Assembly: GCA_028284045.1 (NCBI GenBank) | Contig: JANQSN010000044.1 | Span: 1-45,499 of the forward strand | Direction: 5' to 3' | Origin: Alphaproteobacteria bacterium | GTDB lineage: Bacteria > Pseudomonadota > Alphaproteobacteria > DSM-16000 > Inquilinaceae | Length of the DNA: 45,499 nucleotides | In this document: positions 8,291-17,548 of the stretch, piece by piece | How positions within the stretch are numbered: the stretch's first letter is position 1 | Layout: each line of letters starts with the position of its first letter | Translations under genes and position numbers: made by a program | Notes under the pieces: model-generated | The model's database searches: none | What the model was told of the DNA's origin: nothing | Seen by the model: only the letters and a program-made list of their open reading frames with translations

Positions 8291-10786
8291 ATGCCGCCGA
8301 TCGCCGACCGCTCCCGCGTGCTCGCCGTCCTCGGGCCGACCAACACCGGCAAGACGCATTACGCGATCGACCGGATGCTCAGCTACCCGTCGGGCACCAT
8401 CGGCTTCCCGCTCCGGCTGCTGGCGCGGGAGAACTACGACCGGGTGGCCCGCCTGAAGGGCCGCGGCCGCGTCGCCCTGGTCACCGGCGAGGAGAAGATC
8501 GTCCCGCCGGACGCGGCCTATTTCATCTGCACCGTGGAGAGCATGCCGCGCGGGCTGAGCGCCGATTTCGTCGCCATCGACGAAATCCAGCTCGCCGCCG
8601 ATCCGGAGCGCGGCCACGTCTTTACCGACCGGCTGCTGCACGCCCGCGGGCTGGAGGAGACGGTATTCCTGGGCGCGGAGACGATCCGCCCCCTGCTGCG
8701 CCGCCTGGTGCCGGAGGCGGAGTTCCTCGGCCGGCCGCGATTCTCCCAGCTCACCCATATCGGGGCGCGCAAGCTGGCCCGCCTGCCGCGCCGGTCCGCC
8801 GTCGTCGCCTTCTCCGCCGGCGACGTCTACGCGCTGGCGGAGCTGCTGCGCCGCCAGCGCGGCGGCACCGCGGTGGTGCTGGGGGCGCTCAGCCCACGCA
8901 CCCGCAACGCCCAGGTAGAGATGTACCAGTCCGGCGAGGTCGACTATCTGGTCGCCACCGACGCGATCGGCATGGGCCTGAACATGGACATCGACCATGT
9001 CGCCTTCGCCCGGCTGGAGAAGTTCGACGGCCGCGCCGTCCGCCGCCTGCGCCCGGCGGAGCTGGCCCAGATCGCCGGACGCGCCGGGCGCCACATGGCC
9101 GATGGCACCTTCGGGACGACCGGCGATGCCGGGGCGATCGAGGCGGAGGTGGTGGAAGCGATCGAGAGCCATGTGTTCGATCCCCTGCCCGTCCTGATGT
9201 GGCGCAACGACGATCTCGACTTCCGCTCGGCGCCCGGGCTGCTGCGCAGCCTGGAGCGGCGGCCCGACCGGGCGGGCCTGCGCCGCGCGCCGGAGGCCGA
9301 CGACCAGATCACGCTGGGCCATCTGCTGCGCGACGGCCCGACGATGGACCGCGCGGGCGCCGAGGAGCGGGTGCGCCTCCTATGGGAGGTCTGCCAGATC
9401 CCCGACTTCCGCAAGATCCTGTCGGACGACCACACACGGCTGGTAGCGGCGGTGTTCCGCCAGCTCACCGGCGCGACCGGCCGCCTGGCGACCGACTGGG
9501 TCGGCCGGCAGATCGCCGCCCTGGCGCGCACCGACGGGGACATCGACACGCTGATCGGCCGGCTGGCGCATATCCGCACCTGGACCTACATCGCCCATCG
9601 CCAGGACTGGCTGGCCGACGCCCGCGCCTGGCAGGAGCGGGCGCGCGGCGTGGAGGACCTGCTGTCCGACGCGCTGCACGAGCGGCTGACCCAGCGCTTC
9701 GTCGACCGGCGCTCCGCTGCCCTGTCCCGCCAGGCGGACTCCGGCGAGGCGATCCTGGCCGCCGTGACGCGACGCGGCGAGGTGGTGGTCGAGGGTCAGT
9801 ATATCGGCCGCCTCGACGGCTTCCGCTTCGTGCCCGACGCGACCGCCCACAGCGCGGAGGCGCGCGCCCTGTCGGCGGCCGCCGGCCGTGCGTTGAGCGA
9901 CGAGATCCGCGCGCGGGTGCGGCGCCTGGAGACCGCCGGCGACGAGGCGATCACCCTGTCGCCGGAAGGCATCGTGCATTGGGACGGGGCGCCGGTGGCC
10001 CGGCTCGCCGCCGGGCGCACGGTGCTGCGCCCGGCCGTCCGGCCGCTGGCCAGCGACCTTCTGGAGCCGCGCTGGCGCGACCGGATCGCGCGCCGCCTGG
10101 CCGAGGGCATCGCCCGCACGGTCGACCGGGCGCTGGCGCCGCTGGTGCGGCTGTCGGCAGCGCCGCCGGGGGGCTCCGCGCGCGGTCTCGCCTTCCAGCT
10201 TGCCGAGCGTCTCGGCACGGTCAGCCGGGCGCAGGTCGCCGATCTGGTGCGCGGCCTGGGTCCGGCGGAGCGGCGGCAGCTCGCCCGCCTCGGCATCGTC
10301 ATCGGCGAGGCGCATGTGTTCATGCCGCGGCTGCTGCGCGGCCGGGCTGTCGCCATGCGGGGGCTGCTCTACGCGGTCGCGCAATCCCTGACGCTGCCGC
10401 CGCCCCTGCCGGCGGCGGGCGCGGCCTCGGTGCGCGCCGATGCGTCCCTGCCGGAGGATTTCTGGCTGGCGGTCGGCTATGTCCGCCTGGGCGACCGGGC
10501 GGTGCGGGTCGACCGCCTGCAGGCGCTGGCCACGGCCTGCCGACCCCTGGCGAAGCAAGGCGCCTTCGCGGTGACGCCGCGGCTGGCCGGCACTGCCGGG
10601 GTTCCGGTCGCCCTGATGCCGCGGCTGCTGAACGCGCTCGGCTACCGCGGCACCGCCGGTCCCGACGGCATCGAGGCGTTCCAGCGGCCGGCGTCGCGCA
10701 AGCGACCGCGGCCCCGGTCCGCGGCGCGATCGGCCGCGCCGGCGGAGGGGCCGTTCGGCAAGCTGCGGGAGCTGGCCGGAGGGTGA
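8291..10786 (+). CDS. Suv3-like ATP-dependent RNA helicase
   Basis: The 831-residue superfamily 2 helicase resembles the mitochondrial degradosome helicase Suv3. Visible motifs are Walker A GPTNTGKT (residues 15-22), the DEIQ box (97-100) in place of DEAD, the GLNMD segment, and motif VI QIAGRAGRH (260-268). The long C-terminal half holds the Suv3-type helical region and a basic, Ala/Pro-rich tail. Such proteins are common in alphaproteobacteria and are presumed to unwind structured RNA for decay or processing; the partner nuclease is not known here. The start is the ATG at 8291; 72 upstream in-frame codons are not conserved-looking. The stop overlaps the GTG of the S4 gene by 4 bases (GTGA), so the two are probably co-translated. 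Confidence 0.92.
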   Translation: MPPIADRSRVLAVLGPTNTGKTHYAIDRMLSYPSGTIGFPLRLLARENYDRVARLKGRGRVALVTGEEKIVPPDAAYFICTVESMPRGLSADFVAIDEIQLAADPERGHVFTDRLLHARGLEETVFLGAETIRPLLRRLVPEAEFLGRPRFSQLTHIGARKLARLPRRSAVVAFSAGDVYALAELLRRQRGGTAVVLGALSPRTRNAQVEMYQSGEVDYLVATDAIGMGLNMDIDHVAFARLEKFDGRAVRRLRPAELAQIAGRAGRHMADGTFGTTGDAGAIEAEVVEAIESHVFDPLPVLMWRNDDLDFRSAPGLLRSLERRPDRAGLRRAPEADDQITLGHLLRDGPTMDRAGAEERVRLLWEVCQIPDFRKILSDDHTRLVAAVFRQLTGATGRLATDWVGRQIAALARTDGDIDTLIGRLAHIRTWTYIAHRQDWLADARAWQERARGVEDLLSDALHERLTQRFVDRRSAALSRQADSGEAILAAVTRRGEVVVEGQYIGRLDGFRFVPDATAHSAEARALSAAAGRALSDEIRARVRRLETAGDEAITLSPEGIVHWDGAPVARLAAGRTVLRPAVRPLASDLLEPRWRDRIARRLAEGIARTVDRALAPLVRLSAAPPGGSARGLAFQLAERLGTVSRAQVADLVRGLGPAERRQLARLGIVIGEAHVFMPRLLRGRAVAMRGLLYAVAQSLTLPPPLPAAGAASVRADASLPEDFWLAVGYVRLGDRAVRVDRLQALATACRPLAKQGAFAVTPRLAGTAGVPVALMPRLLNALGYRGTAGPDGIEAFQRPASRKRPRPRSAARSAAPAEGPFGKLRELAGG

Positions 10787-11211
10787 CGGCCGACCCGCGG
10801 ACACCGGACGGCGCGGCCGGCTCGATTCGGCTCGACAAATGGCTGTGGCAGGCGCGGTTCTGCAAGACGCGGACCCTGGCCGCCAAGCTGTGCACCGGCG
10901 GGCGGGTGCGCATCGACGGCCGCGTCGTCGACAAGGCCCATGCCGCCGTCCGGCCCGGCCAGGTGCTGACCTTCGCGCTGGGCGAGCATGTCCGGGTCGT
11001 GCGGGTCGCCGCGCTGGGCACCCGGCGCGGGCCGGCACCGGAGGCCCGGACCCTCTACGAGGACCTGGCGCCCCCTCAAGCGGAGACCCGCCTGGCCCGC
11101 ATCGACGCCGCCGGCCCGGCACCGCCGCGCCGCCCGCCCGGCAGCGGCCGGCCAACCAAAAAGGACCGGCGATCGGTCGACCGGTTACAGGCCGACGGGG
11201 AAGACGCGTAG
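10783..11211 (+). CDS. S4-domain RNA-binding protein (Hsp15/HslR-like)
   Basis: The 142-residue protein starts at a GTG overlapping the helicase stop codon (GTGA) and has a GCCGGAGG ribosome site. Residues 17-65 form a typical S4 domain: SIRLDKWLWQARFCKTRTLA, then a GRVRIDGRVVDKAH segment and PGQVLTF. A basic Pro-rich tail follows. The family includes Hsp15, which binds free 50S subunits carrying a nascent chain. Coupling to a Suv3-like helicase is a recurrent alphaproteobacterial arrangement and points to RNA or ribosome maintenance. The S4 assignment is secure; the exact role is inferred. A short CCGGC/GCCGG hairpin follows the stop (11215-11229). Confidence 0.88.
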   Translation: MTADPRTPDGAAGSIRLDKWLWQARFCKTRTLAAKLCTGGRVRIDGRVVDKAHAAVRPGQVLTFALGEHVRVVRVAALGTRRGPAPEARTLYEDLAPPQAETRLARIDAAGPAPPRRPPGSGRPTKKDRRSVDRLQADGEDA

Positions 11212-11349
11212 CGACCGGCCTCAAGCCGGCGGGCGGCGGACGGGTCTTCGGCCCATCGGCACAACGGGGGATTGCCGCGCCGGGCGAAGGCAGCCCAAGA
11301 TAGGCGGTGGTGGTGCGGAAGAGTCACCCTGACGAGGGAGAGGGCAACA

Positions 11350-11802
11350 GTGCCGGACGGCCAAGCATCCGATGGGTTGGAACATCGCGTTGCCCGTCTT
11401 GAAGCGGACATGGGCGATGTGAAGGCGGCACTCGGTCGACTGGAGCCCCTGATCATCCGTATGGACGAGCGGATGGCTCATCTCGCCGGCAAGAGCGAGC
11501 TTGAGGCGTTGCGCAGCGACATGGCTCATGTCGCGAGCAAGAGCGAGCTTGAGGCGTTGCGCGGCGATGTGGCTCATGTCGCAAGCAAGAGCGAGCTTGA
11601 GGCGTTGCGCGGCGATGTGGCTCATGTCGCGAGCAAGGGCGAGCTTGAGGCGTTGCGCATTGAGGTTGCTGATCTCTCAGCGACCCTCCGCGGCATGCCG
11701 AGTCGGGGGTTCGTCATCGGCGTCGTTGTCGCGATTGTGACCCTGGTGATGGCCACCATCGCCATGGTCCCGGCCATCCAGCGGGGCATCGGCGCTCTCT
11801 GA
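11350..11802 (+). CDS. Coiled-coil protein with four 16-residue repeats and C-terminal membrane anchor
   Basis: The start appears to be a GTG at 11350 behind a GAGGGAGAGGG ribosome site, giving 150 residues. A heptad-like N-terminal helix ([19 protein letters not shown]) leads into four tandem 16-residue repeats (residues 43-106) built on [16 protein letters not shown]. One hydrophobic segment near the C-terminus ([20 protein letters not shown]) would anchor it in the membrane. The layout suggests a long parallel coiled coil projecting from the inner membrane, with length set by repeat number. The design resembles short coiled-coil DUF1640-type proteins, but I do not recognise the family. The neighbours give no functional hint. 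Confidence 0.72.
   Translation: MPDGQASDGLEHRVARLEADMGDVKAALGRLEPLIIRMDERMAHLAGKSELEALRSDMAHVASKSELEALRGDVAHVASKSELEALRGDVAHVASKGELEALRIEVADLSATLRGMPSRGFVIGVVVAIVTLVMATIAMVPAIQRGIGAL
11476..11667 (+). repeat. Four tandem 48-bp in-frame repeats
   Basis: Units are 11476-11523, 11524-11571, 11572-11619 and 11620-11667. Units 2 and 3 are almost identical at the DNA level, while units 1 and 4 carry a few substitutions. Near-identity of the central copies points to recent slippage or unequal recombination, so copy number may vary among strains. Confidence 0.92.
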
Positions 11803-11864
11803 CCCGGCCTTATCACCCGCCGCGCCGGCGGACAGCCTGGCGACGGTGCCGGGCACCCGCCACA

Positions 11865-11893
11865 TTGCCACGGCCGGTCCACGTTCCTATCTT
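11865..11893 (+). promoter_or_regulatory. Candidate sigma-70 promoter of lepA
   Basis: TTGCCA (11865-11870, five of six consensus bases) and TATCTT (11888-11893, four of six) are spaced by exactly 17 bases. The transcript would start near 11900, about 45 bases before the lepA ATG. Confidence 0.45.
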
Positions 11894-11944
11894 CGCGCCA
11901 CCGGCCGGCGAACGGCCGGATACTCTTGCAGGTCCGAAGCCGCC

Positions 11945-13753
11945 ATGGTCGCCGACGTCGCCCATATCCGTAATTTCGCGATCATCGCCCATATCGACCA
12001 CGGCAAGTCGACGCTGGCCGACCGGCTGATCCAGCGCTGCGGCGGGCTGGAAGCGCGCGAGATGAAGAGCCAGGTGCTCGACAGCATGGACATCGAGCGC
12101 GAGCGCGGCATCACCATCAAGGCGCAGACGGTGCGCCTCAGCTACCGGGCCGACGACGGCACGGAGTATCAGCTCAACCTCATGGACACGCCCGGCCATG
12201 TCGACTTCTCCTACGAAGTCAGCCGGTCGCTGGCGGCCTGCGAAGGCTCGCTCTTGGTGGTCGACGCCAGCCAAGGCGTCGAAGCGCAGACCCTGGCGAA
12301 TGTCTACAAGGCGCTGGAGGCCGATCACGAGATCGTCCCCGTCCTCAACAAGATCGACCTGCCCGCCGCGGAGCCGGAGCGGGTGCTTCAGCAGATCGAG
12401 GACGTGGTGGGCCTGCCGGCCGACGATGCGCTGTCCATCTCCGCCAAGACCGGTCTCGGCATCGAGGAGCTTCTCGCCGCGATCGTCGCGCGGCTGCCGC
12501 CACCCCATGCCGGCGATCCCCAAGCTCCGCTGAAGGCGCTGTTGGTCGACAGTTGGTACGATCCCTATCTCGGCGTCGTCATCCTGGTGCGGGTGGTGGA
12601 GGGCCGGCTGAAGGTCGGTCTGAGAGTGCGCTTCCTCGGCACCGGCGCGGTGCGCGAGATCGACCGGGTCGGCTTCATGTCGCCCAAGGGCGTGCTGGTG
12701 GACAGCCTGGAGCCCGGCGAGGTCGGCTTCATCACCGCCGCCATCAAGGACATCAGCGAGACCAAGGTCGGCGACACGATCACCGAGGACCGGCGTCCCA
12801 CCGACCAGCCGCTGCCCGGCTTCGCGCCCAGCGTGCCGGTGGTCTGGTGCGGCCTGTTCCCGACCGATGCGGCGGAGTTCGAAGATCTGCGCGACAGCCT
12901 CGGCAAACTCGCGCTCAACGATGCCAGCTTCCATTTCGAGGCCGAAACATCAGCCGCACTGGGCTTCGGCTTCCGCTGCGGCTTCCTGGGCCTCTTGCAT
13001 CTGGAGATTATCCAAGAACGGCTGGAGCGGGAATTCGGGCTCGACCTGATCACCACCGCACCCTCGGTGGTCTATCAGGTCCATCTCACCGACGGGACGC
13101 GGGTCGACCTGCACAACCCGGCCGACATGCCGGACGTGATGCGCATCGCCCGCATCGAGGAGCCGTGGATTCAGGCGACCATCATGCTGCCCGACGAATA
13201 TCTCGGCGGCATCCTGCAGCTCTGCACCGAGCGGCGCGGCGAGCAGATCGAGCTGACCTATAGCGGCCACCGCGCCATGCTCATCTACCGCCTGCCCTTG
13301 AACGAGGTGGTCTTCGACTTCTACGACCGCTTGAAGTCGATCAGCCGGGGCTATGCCAGCTTCGACTATGCGCTGGAGGGCTACCGCGAGAGCGACCTGG
13401 TGAAGATGTCGATCCTGGTGAACGGCGATCCGGTGGACGCGCTGGCGATGATCGTGCACCGCAGCCAGTCCGAACGGCGCGGCCGCCAGCTCTGCGAGCG
13501 GCTGAAGGACCTGATCCCGCGCCAGCTTTTCCGCATCGCCATTCAGGCGGCGATCGGCGGGCGGATCATCGCGCGCGAGACCATCTCCGCCCTGCGCAAG
13601 GATGTCACCGCCAAATGCTATGGCGGCGACATCACCCGCAAGCGCAAGCTTCTGGAGAAGCAGAAGGAAGGCAAGAAGCGGATGCGCCAGGTCGGCAATG
13701 TGGAGATCCCGCAAAGCGCCTTCATCGCCGCGCTGCGCATGGGCGAGCCGTAG
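11945..13753 (+). CDS. lepA: Elongation factor 4 (LepA)
   Basis: The 602-residue translational GTPase is close to E. coli LepA (599 residues). The GTPase domain has AHIDHGKST (residues 15-23), the ERGITIK switch I segment, DTPGH and NKID. The barrel domain and EF-G-like domains follow, with the LepA-specific C-terminal domain ([20 protein letters not shown], then RMRQVG). LepA acts on elongating or assembling ribosomes, back-translocating or remodelling them under ionic stress. The ATG at 11945 is the conserved start; the upstream in-frame extension to 11846 overlaps the presumed promoter. It appears monocistronic. Identification is secure. Confidence 0.97.
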   Translation: MVADVAHIRNFAIIAHIDHGKSTLADRLIQRCGGLEAREMKSQVLDSMDIERERGITIKAQTVRLSYRADDGTEYQLNLMDTPGHVDFSYEVSRSLAACEGSLLVVDASQGVEAQTLANVYKALEADHEIVPVLNKIDLPAAEPERVLQQIEDVVGLPADDALSISAKTGLGIEELLAAIVARLPPPHAGDPQAPLKALLVDSWYDPYLGVVILVRVVEGRLKVGLRVRFLGTGAVREIDRVGFMSPKGVLVDSLEPGEVGFITAAIKDISETKVGDTITEDRRPTDQPLPGFAPSVPVVWCGLFPTDAAEFEDLRDSLGKLALNDASFHFEAETSAALGFGFRCGFLGLLHLEIIQERLEREFGLDLITTAPSVVYQVHLTDGTRVDLHNPADMPDVMRIARIEEPWIQATIMLPDEYLGGILQLCTERRGEQIELTYSGHRAMLIYRLPLNEVVFDFYDRLKSISRGYASFDYALEGYRESDLVKMSILVNGDPVDALAMIVHRSQSERRGRQLCERLKDLIPRQLFRIAIQAAIGGRIIARETISALRKDVTAKCYGGDITRKRKLLEKQKEGKKRMRQVGNVEIPQSAFIAALRMGEP

Positions 13754-13855
13754 GCCGCCGTCGATCTCGCAGGCGCGAAACCCGCAGCCTTCATAATCGT
13801 CTCGGGATGCTGTAAGACCCGATAGACCTTGTTGATGGATCGACGAGCCGGACTG

Positions 13856-14449
13856 ATGTCTTCACGCTGCCGCTCCTTGCCGGGCCCGAGATCGCGCCGT
13901 CACCTTGTGTTGGCCACGGCGATCGCCTTCAGCCTCGTTCCCGTTTCCGCCGCCTACGCCCAGATCAGCCTCTACGACCAGGATCCGCTGGTAGAGGCCG
14001 CCCGCGACAACGAGACCGACGCCGCCGTGTCCATGGTGCTCAGCGGGGCCCGCGTCAACGTCACCGATGTCGATGGGCGCACACCCCTGATGCATGCCGC
14101 GATCAACCACAATACGCGCCTGGCGGACCTGCTGATCGAAAAGGGCGCCTGGCTGCAGCTCTCCGACGACCACGGCAACACCGCGCTGCACTACGCGGCG
14201 GAGTCCGGCAGCGAGCCGGTCGCCCGCCGGCTGACCGAGGCGGGCACCCCGTTGGATGCGCAGAACCGGGCCGGGCTGACGGCGCTGATGCTGGCGGCGC
14301 GCAACGGCCACCATCCGGTGGTCAGCCTGCTGCTGCAGGCCGGCGCCACCACCGGGTTGCTGGACTACAGCGGACGTAGCGCGCTCGACTGGGCGCTCGA
14401 CAGCCGATCCGGCGCCACCGCCGACCTGCTGCGCAACGCCGGTAGCTGA
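13856..14449 (+). CDS. Exported ankyrin-repeat protein
   Basis: From the ATG at 13856 the protein has 197 residues. A basic n-region and a hydrophobic core ([20 protein letters not shown]) form a signal peptide with probable cleavage after AYA, so the protein should be periplasmic. Four to five ankyrin repeats follow, with the [17 protein letters not shown] and [11 protein letters not shown] consensus helices and a final SALDWAL repeat. Ankyrin repeats bind proteins; the target is unknown. An in-frame ATG at 13835 and a TTG at 13829 are alternative starts; none has a strong ribosome site. It lies between lepA and cysD without obvious linkage. Confidence 0.85.
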   Translation: MSSRCRSLPGPRSRRHLVLATAIAFSLVPVSAAYAQISLYDQDPLVEAARDNETDAAVSMVLSGARVNVTDVDGRTPLMHAAINHNTRLADLLIEKGAWLQLSDDHGNTALHYAAESGSEPVARRLTEAGTPLDAQNRAGLTALMLAARNGHHPVVSLLLQAGATTGLLDYSGRSALDWALDSRSGATADLLRNAGS

Positions 14450-14522
14450 CCGGAACCGCCAGCGCCCCCGCCGCCGACGGCCGGCCGCCGCATTGAAACC
14501 GCGGCCGACGCGGCCGCATCGA

Positions 14523-15518
14523 ATGGCTTTCTCCAGGATCCCGCCGCCCGTGTCCGACGTCCCCGCAGTCGCGCCGCCGTCCGCCGACGGCCTGGCCTCC
14601 GCGCCGACCGCCGCGCTTCGCCCGCTGACCCATCTGAAGCGCCTGGAAGCGGAGAGCATCCACATCATCCGCGAGGTCGCCGCGACCTTCCGCAACCCGG
14701 TGATGCTCTATTCCATCGGCAAGGACAGCGCGGTGATGCTCCACCTGGCGCTGAAGGCGTTCCATCCGGGACCGCTGCCCTTCCCGCTGCTGCACATCGA
14801 CACGACGTGGAAGTTCCGCGAGATGATCGCCTTCCGCGATTCGCTGCCGGAACGGCTGGGCGTGCGGCTTCTGGTCCACACCAACCAGGAGGGGCTGCGC
14901 CGCGGCATCAACCCGATCGACTCCGGCTCCGTCGTCCATACCGACGTGATGAAGACGCAAGCGCTCCGCCAGGCGCTCGACCACCACCGCTTCGATGCGG
15001 CCTTCGGCGGCGCCCGGCGGGACGAGGAGGCGTCGCGGGCCAAGGAACGCGTCTTCTCGTTCCGCAGCCGGACCCATCAGTGGGATCCGCGGCGCCAGCG
15101 CCCGGAGCTTTGGCGGCTCTACAACACGCGGGTCGCCGACGGGGCGAGCATCCGCGTCTTCCCGCTGTCCAATTGGACCGAGTTGGACGTCTGGCAGTAC
15201 ATCTATCTGGAGAACATTCCGCTGGTCTCCCTCTATCTCGCCGCCGAGCGTCCGGTGGTGGAGCGCGACGGCACGCTGATCATGGTCGACGACGACCGCC
15301 TGCCGCTCGCACCCGGTGAGCGGCCCGAGCCGCGCCGCGTGCGCTTCCGCACGCTGGGCTGCTACCCCCTCAGCGGCGCGGTGGAGAGCGACGCCACCAC
15401 CCTGCCCCAGGTGATCCGCGAGATGCTGGTCAGCCGCGCCTCGGAACGGCAGGGCCGGGTGATCGACCGCGACCAGATCGGCTCGATGGAGAAGAAGAAG
15501 CAGGAGGGCTACTTCTGA
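14523..15518 (+). CDS. cysD: Sulfate adenylyltransferase subunit 2 (CysD)
   Basis: CysD is the catalytic, PP-loop-type subunit of ATP sulfurylase. With the GTPase CysN it makes adenosine 5'-phosphosulfate from sulfate and ATP in the cytoplasm. The protein has 331 residues. The PP-loop SIGKDSAV, the GGARRDEE motif, the [12 protein letters not shown] segment and the C-terminal [11 protein letters not shown] ending are all intact. The first 30 residues are Pro/Ala-rich and not part of the usual family length (about 300), so the true start could be further downstream; a TTG at 14493 is a less likely alternative. The stop is two bases before the cysNC ATG, so the subunits are co-translated. Identification is secure. 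Confidence 0.95.
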   Translation: MAFSRIPPPVSDVPAVAPPSADGLASAPTAALRPLTHLKRLEAESIHIIREVAATFRNPVMLYSIGKDSAVMLHLALKAFHPGPLPFPLLHIDTTWKFREMIAFRDSLPERLGVRLLVHTNQEGLRRGINPIDSGSVVHTDVMKTQALRQALDHHRFDAAFGGARRDEEASRAKERVFSFRSRTHQWDPRRQRPELWRLYNTRVADGASIRVFPLSNWTELDVWQYIYLENIPLVSLYLAAERPVVERDGTLIMVDDDRLPLAPGERPEPRRVRFRTLGCYPLSGAVESDATTLPQVIREMLVSRASERQGRVIDRDQIGSMEKKKQEGYF

Positions 15519-15520
15519 CC

Positions 15521-17434
15521 ATGGCTACCGATCTCGCGGGCGGCACCGCCGCCGATTTCGACATCGAAACCTATCTGGAAGAGCAGCAGCACAAGGACTT
15601 GCTGCGTTTCATCACCTGCGGCAGCGTCGACGACGGCAAGAGCACGCTGATCGGCCGTCTCCTGTTCGACACCAAGCTGTTGTTCGAGGACCAGCTCGCC
15701 GCGCTGGACAATGTCAGCCGCCGCTACGGCACCCAGGGCGACGCGGTCGACCTGGCGCTGTTGGTCGACGGCCTGCAGGCGGAGCGCGAGCAGGGCATCA
15801 CCATCGACGTCGCCTACCGCTTCTTCGCCACGCCGAAGCGAAAATTCATCGTCGCCGACACGCCGGGTCACGAGCAGTACACCCGCAATATGGCAACCGG
15901 CGCCTCGACCGCCGACCTCGCGGTGATCCTGGTGGATGCGCGCAAGGGCATACTGACCCAGACCCGCCGGCACAGCTTCATCGTCCATCTCCTGGGCATC
16001 CGCCAGCTGATCCTGGCGGTGAACAAGATGGACCTGGTCGGCTTCGACGAGGATCGCTTCACCGCCATCGTCGCGGAGTATGGGCGCTTCGCCGATCAAT
16101 TGGGGGCGCGCGGCGTCCGGGCCGTGCCGATCTCCGCGCTCAACGGCGACAACCTCTTCCATGCCAGCCGGCAGATGGACTGGTATGCCGGCCCCACCCT
16201 GCTCGACCTCCTGGAGACGGCGGAGACCGCCCGCGACCTCGCCACCCGGCCGTTCCGCATGCCGGTGCAATGGGTCAACCGGCCGACGCCCGACTATCGC
16301 GGCTACAGCGGCACCATCGCCGCCGGCACGCTCAAACCGGGCGACCAAGTGGTCGCCCAGCCGGCCGGACGGACCAGCCAGGTGGTGCGCATCGACACCG
16401 CCGACGGCCCGCTGGACCGCGGCCAGCCCGAACAGTCGGTCACCGTGGTGCTGGCCGACGATATCGACATCGCCCGCGGCGACGTGCTGGCGGCGGCGGA
16501 GGCGGAACCGGCGATGATGGTCGCCGACCAGTTCGCCGCGCATCTGCTCTGGATGCACGAAGACCCGCTGCTGCCGCACCGCGACTATCTGTTGAAGATC
16601 GGTCCGCGCACGGTCACCGCCTCGGTCCTGCGGCTGACCCACACCGTCAACATCAACACGCTGGACGAGCAACCGACCTCCGCGCTGGGCCTTAACGAGA
16701 TCGCGCGTTGCCAGATCGCCACCGACCGGCCGATCGCCTTCGATCCCTATCAAGAAGTGCGCGATACCGGCGCCTTCGTCCTGATCGACCGTTTCACTGA
16801 CGAAACGGTCGGCGCCGGCATGATCGATTTCGCCTTGCGCCGGGCCACCAACATCCATTGGCAGGCGCTCGACGTCGACCGCGCGGCACGCAGCCGCCAG
16901 AAGGGCCAGCGGCCCTGCATCCTGTGGTTCACCGGCCTGTCGGGATCCGGCAAGTCGACCGTCGCCAACGCCATCGAGAAGCTGCTGATGGCCGATGGCC
17001 GGCATTCCTATCTGCTGGATGGCGACAATGTCCGCCACGGGCTGAACCGGGATCTCGGGTTCACCGATCAGGACCGGGTGGAGAACATCCGCCGGGTGGC
17101 GGAGGTCGCCCGGCTGATGGTCGATGCCGGGCTGATCACGATCGTCTCCTTCATCTCCCCCTTCCGCGGCGAGCGGGAGATGGCGCGCCACTTGGTGGCG
17201 GAAGGCGAGTTCATCGAGATCTTCGTCGACACGCCCCTGGACGTGTGCGAGGCGCGTGACCCGAAGGGTCTCTACGCCAAGGCCCGCGCCGGCCAACTCG
17301 CCAACTTCACCGGCATCGACAGCGCCTACGAGCCGCCCGAGGCGCCGGAGATCCACCTCGACGGCGCCGCCGCACCGCCGGAGGTGCTGGCGGAGCGCGT
17401 AATCTCCTACCTGCGGGCACAATCGATCCTGTAG
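15521..17434 (+). CDS. cysNC: Bifunctional CysN/CysC: sulfate adenylyltransferase subunit 1 and APS kinase
   Basis: The 637-residue protein is a fusion. Residues 25-235 form the CysN GTPase with [21 protein letters not shown] and NKMD. Two EF-Tu-like barrel domains follow to about 440. Residues 462-637 are APS kinase with P-loop GLSGSGKST (about 472-480), the [15 protein letters not shown] substrate segment and the [10 protein letters not shown] loop. CysN uses GTP hydrolysis to drive APS synthesis by CysD, and the CysC part phosphorylates APS to PAPS. Such fusions are common in proteobacteria. The start is two bases after cysD. PAPS reductase and sulfite reductase genes are not in this window. 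An 18-bp repeat begins within the last codons. Confidence 0.95.
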   Translation: MATDLAGGTAADFDIETYLEEQQHKDLLRFITCGSVDDGKSTLIGRLLFDTKLLFEDQLAALDNVSRRYGTQGDAVDLALLVDGLQAEREQGITIDVAYRFFATPKRKFIVADTPGHEQYTRNMATGASTADLAVILVDARKGILTQTRRHSFIVHLLGIRQLILAVNKMDLVGFDEDRFTAIVAEYGRFADQLGARGVRAVPISALNGDNLFHASRQMDWYAGPTLLDLLETAETARDLATRPFRMPVQWVNRPTPDYRGYSGTIAAGTLKPGDQVVAQPAGRTSQVVRIDTADGPLDRGQPEQSVTVVLADDIDIARGDVLAAAEAEPAMMVADQFAAHLLWMHEDPLLPHRDYLLKIGPRTVTASVLRLTHTVNINTLDEQPTSALGLNEIARCQIATDRPIAFDPYQEVRDTGAFVLIDRFTDETVGAGMIDFALRRATNIHWQALDVDRAARSRQKGQRPCILWFTGLSGSGKSTVANAIEKLLMADGRHSYLLDGDNVRHGLNRDLGFTDQDRVENIRRVAEVARLMVDAGLITIVSFISPFRGEREMARHLVAEGEFIEIFVDTPLDVCEARDPKGLYAKARAGQLANFTGIDSAYEPPEAPEIHLDGAAAPPEVLAERVISYLRAQSIL

Positions 17435-17475
17435 AAGGGGGCGATCCTGTAGAAGGGGGCGACCCTGTAGAAGGG
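17425..17475 (+). repeat. Triplicated 18-bp direct repeat over the cysNC stop codon
   Basis: Units at 17425-17442 and 17443-17460 are identical (GATCCTGTAGAAGGGGGC). A third at 17461-17475 matches over 15 bases with one change. The first unit contains the cysNC TAG stop, so the last codons are duplicated downstream as non-coding sequence. This looks like local slippage and not a known regulatory repeat. Confidence 0.9.
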
Positions 17476-17548
17476 CCGGCCGGCAGCAGCCGTCGATCCC
17501 GCCCCCGTCTCCTCGCGCCGGCGCCCGCCGGGGACCTTGAGCACGCCC

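Noticed and set aside
11476..11667. 48-bp repeats as a CRISPR array
   Set aside because: The repeats are directly contiguous, without unique spacers, and are in frame within a coding sequence.
17425..17475. 18-bp repeats as a CRISPR array or iteron origin
   Set aside because: There are only three contiguous units, no spacers, no Cas or Rep genes, and the first unit overlaps a coding end.
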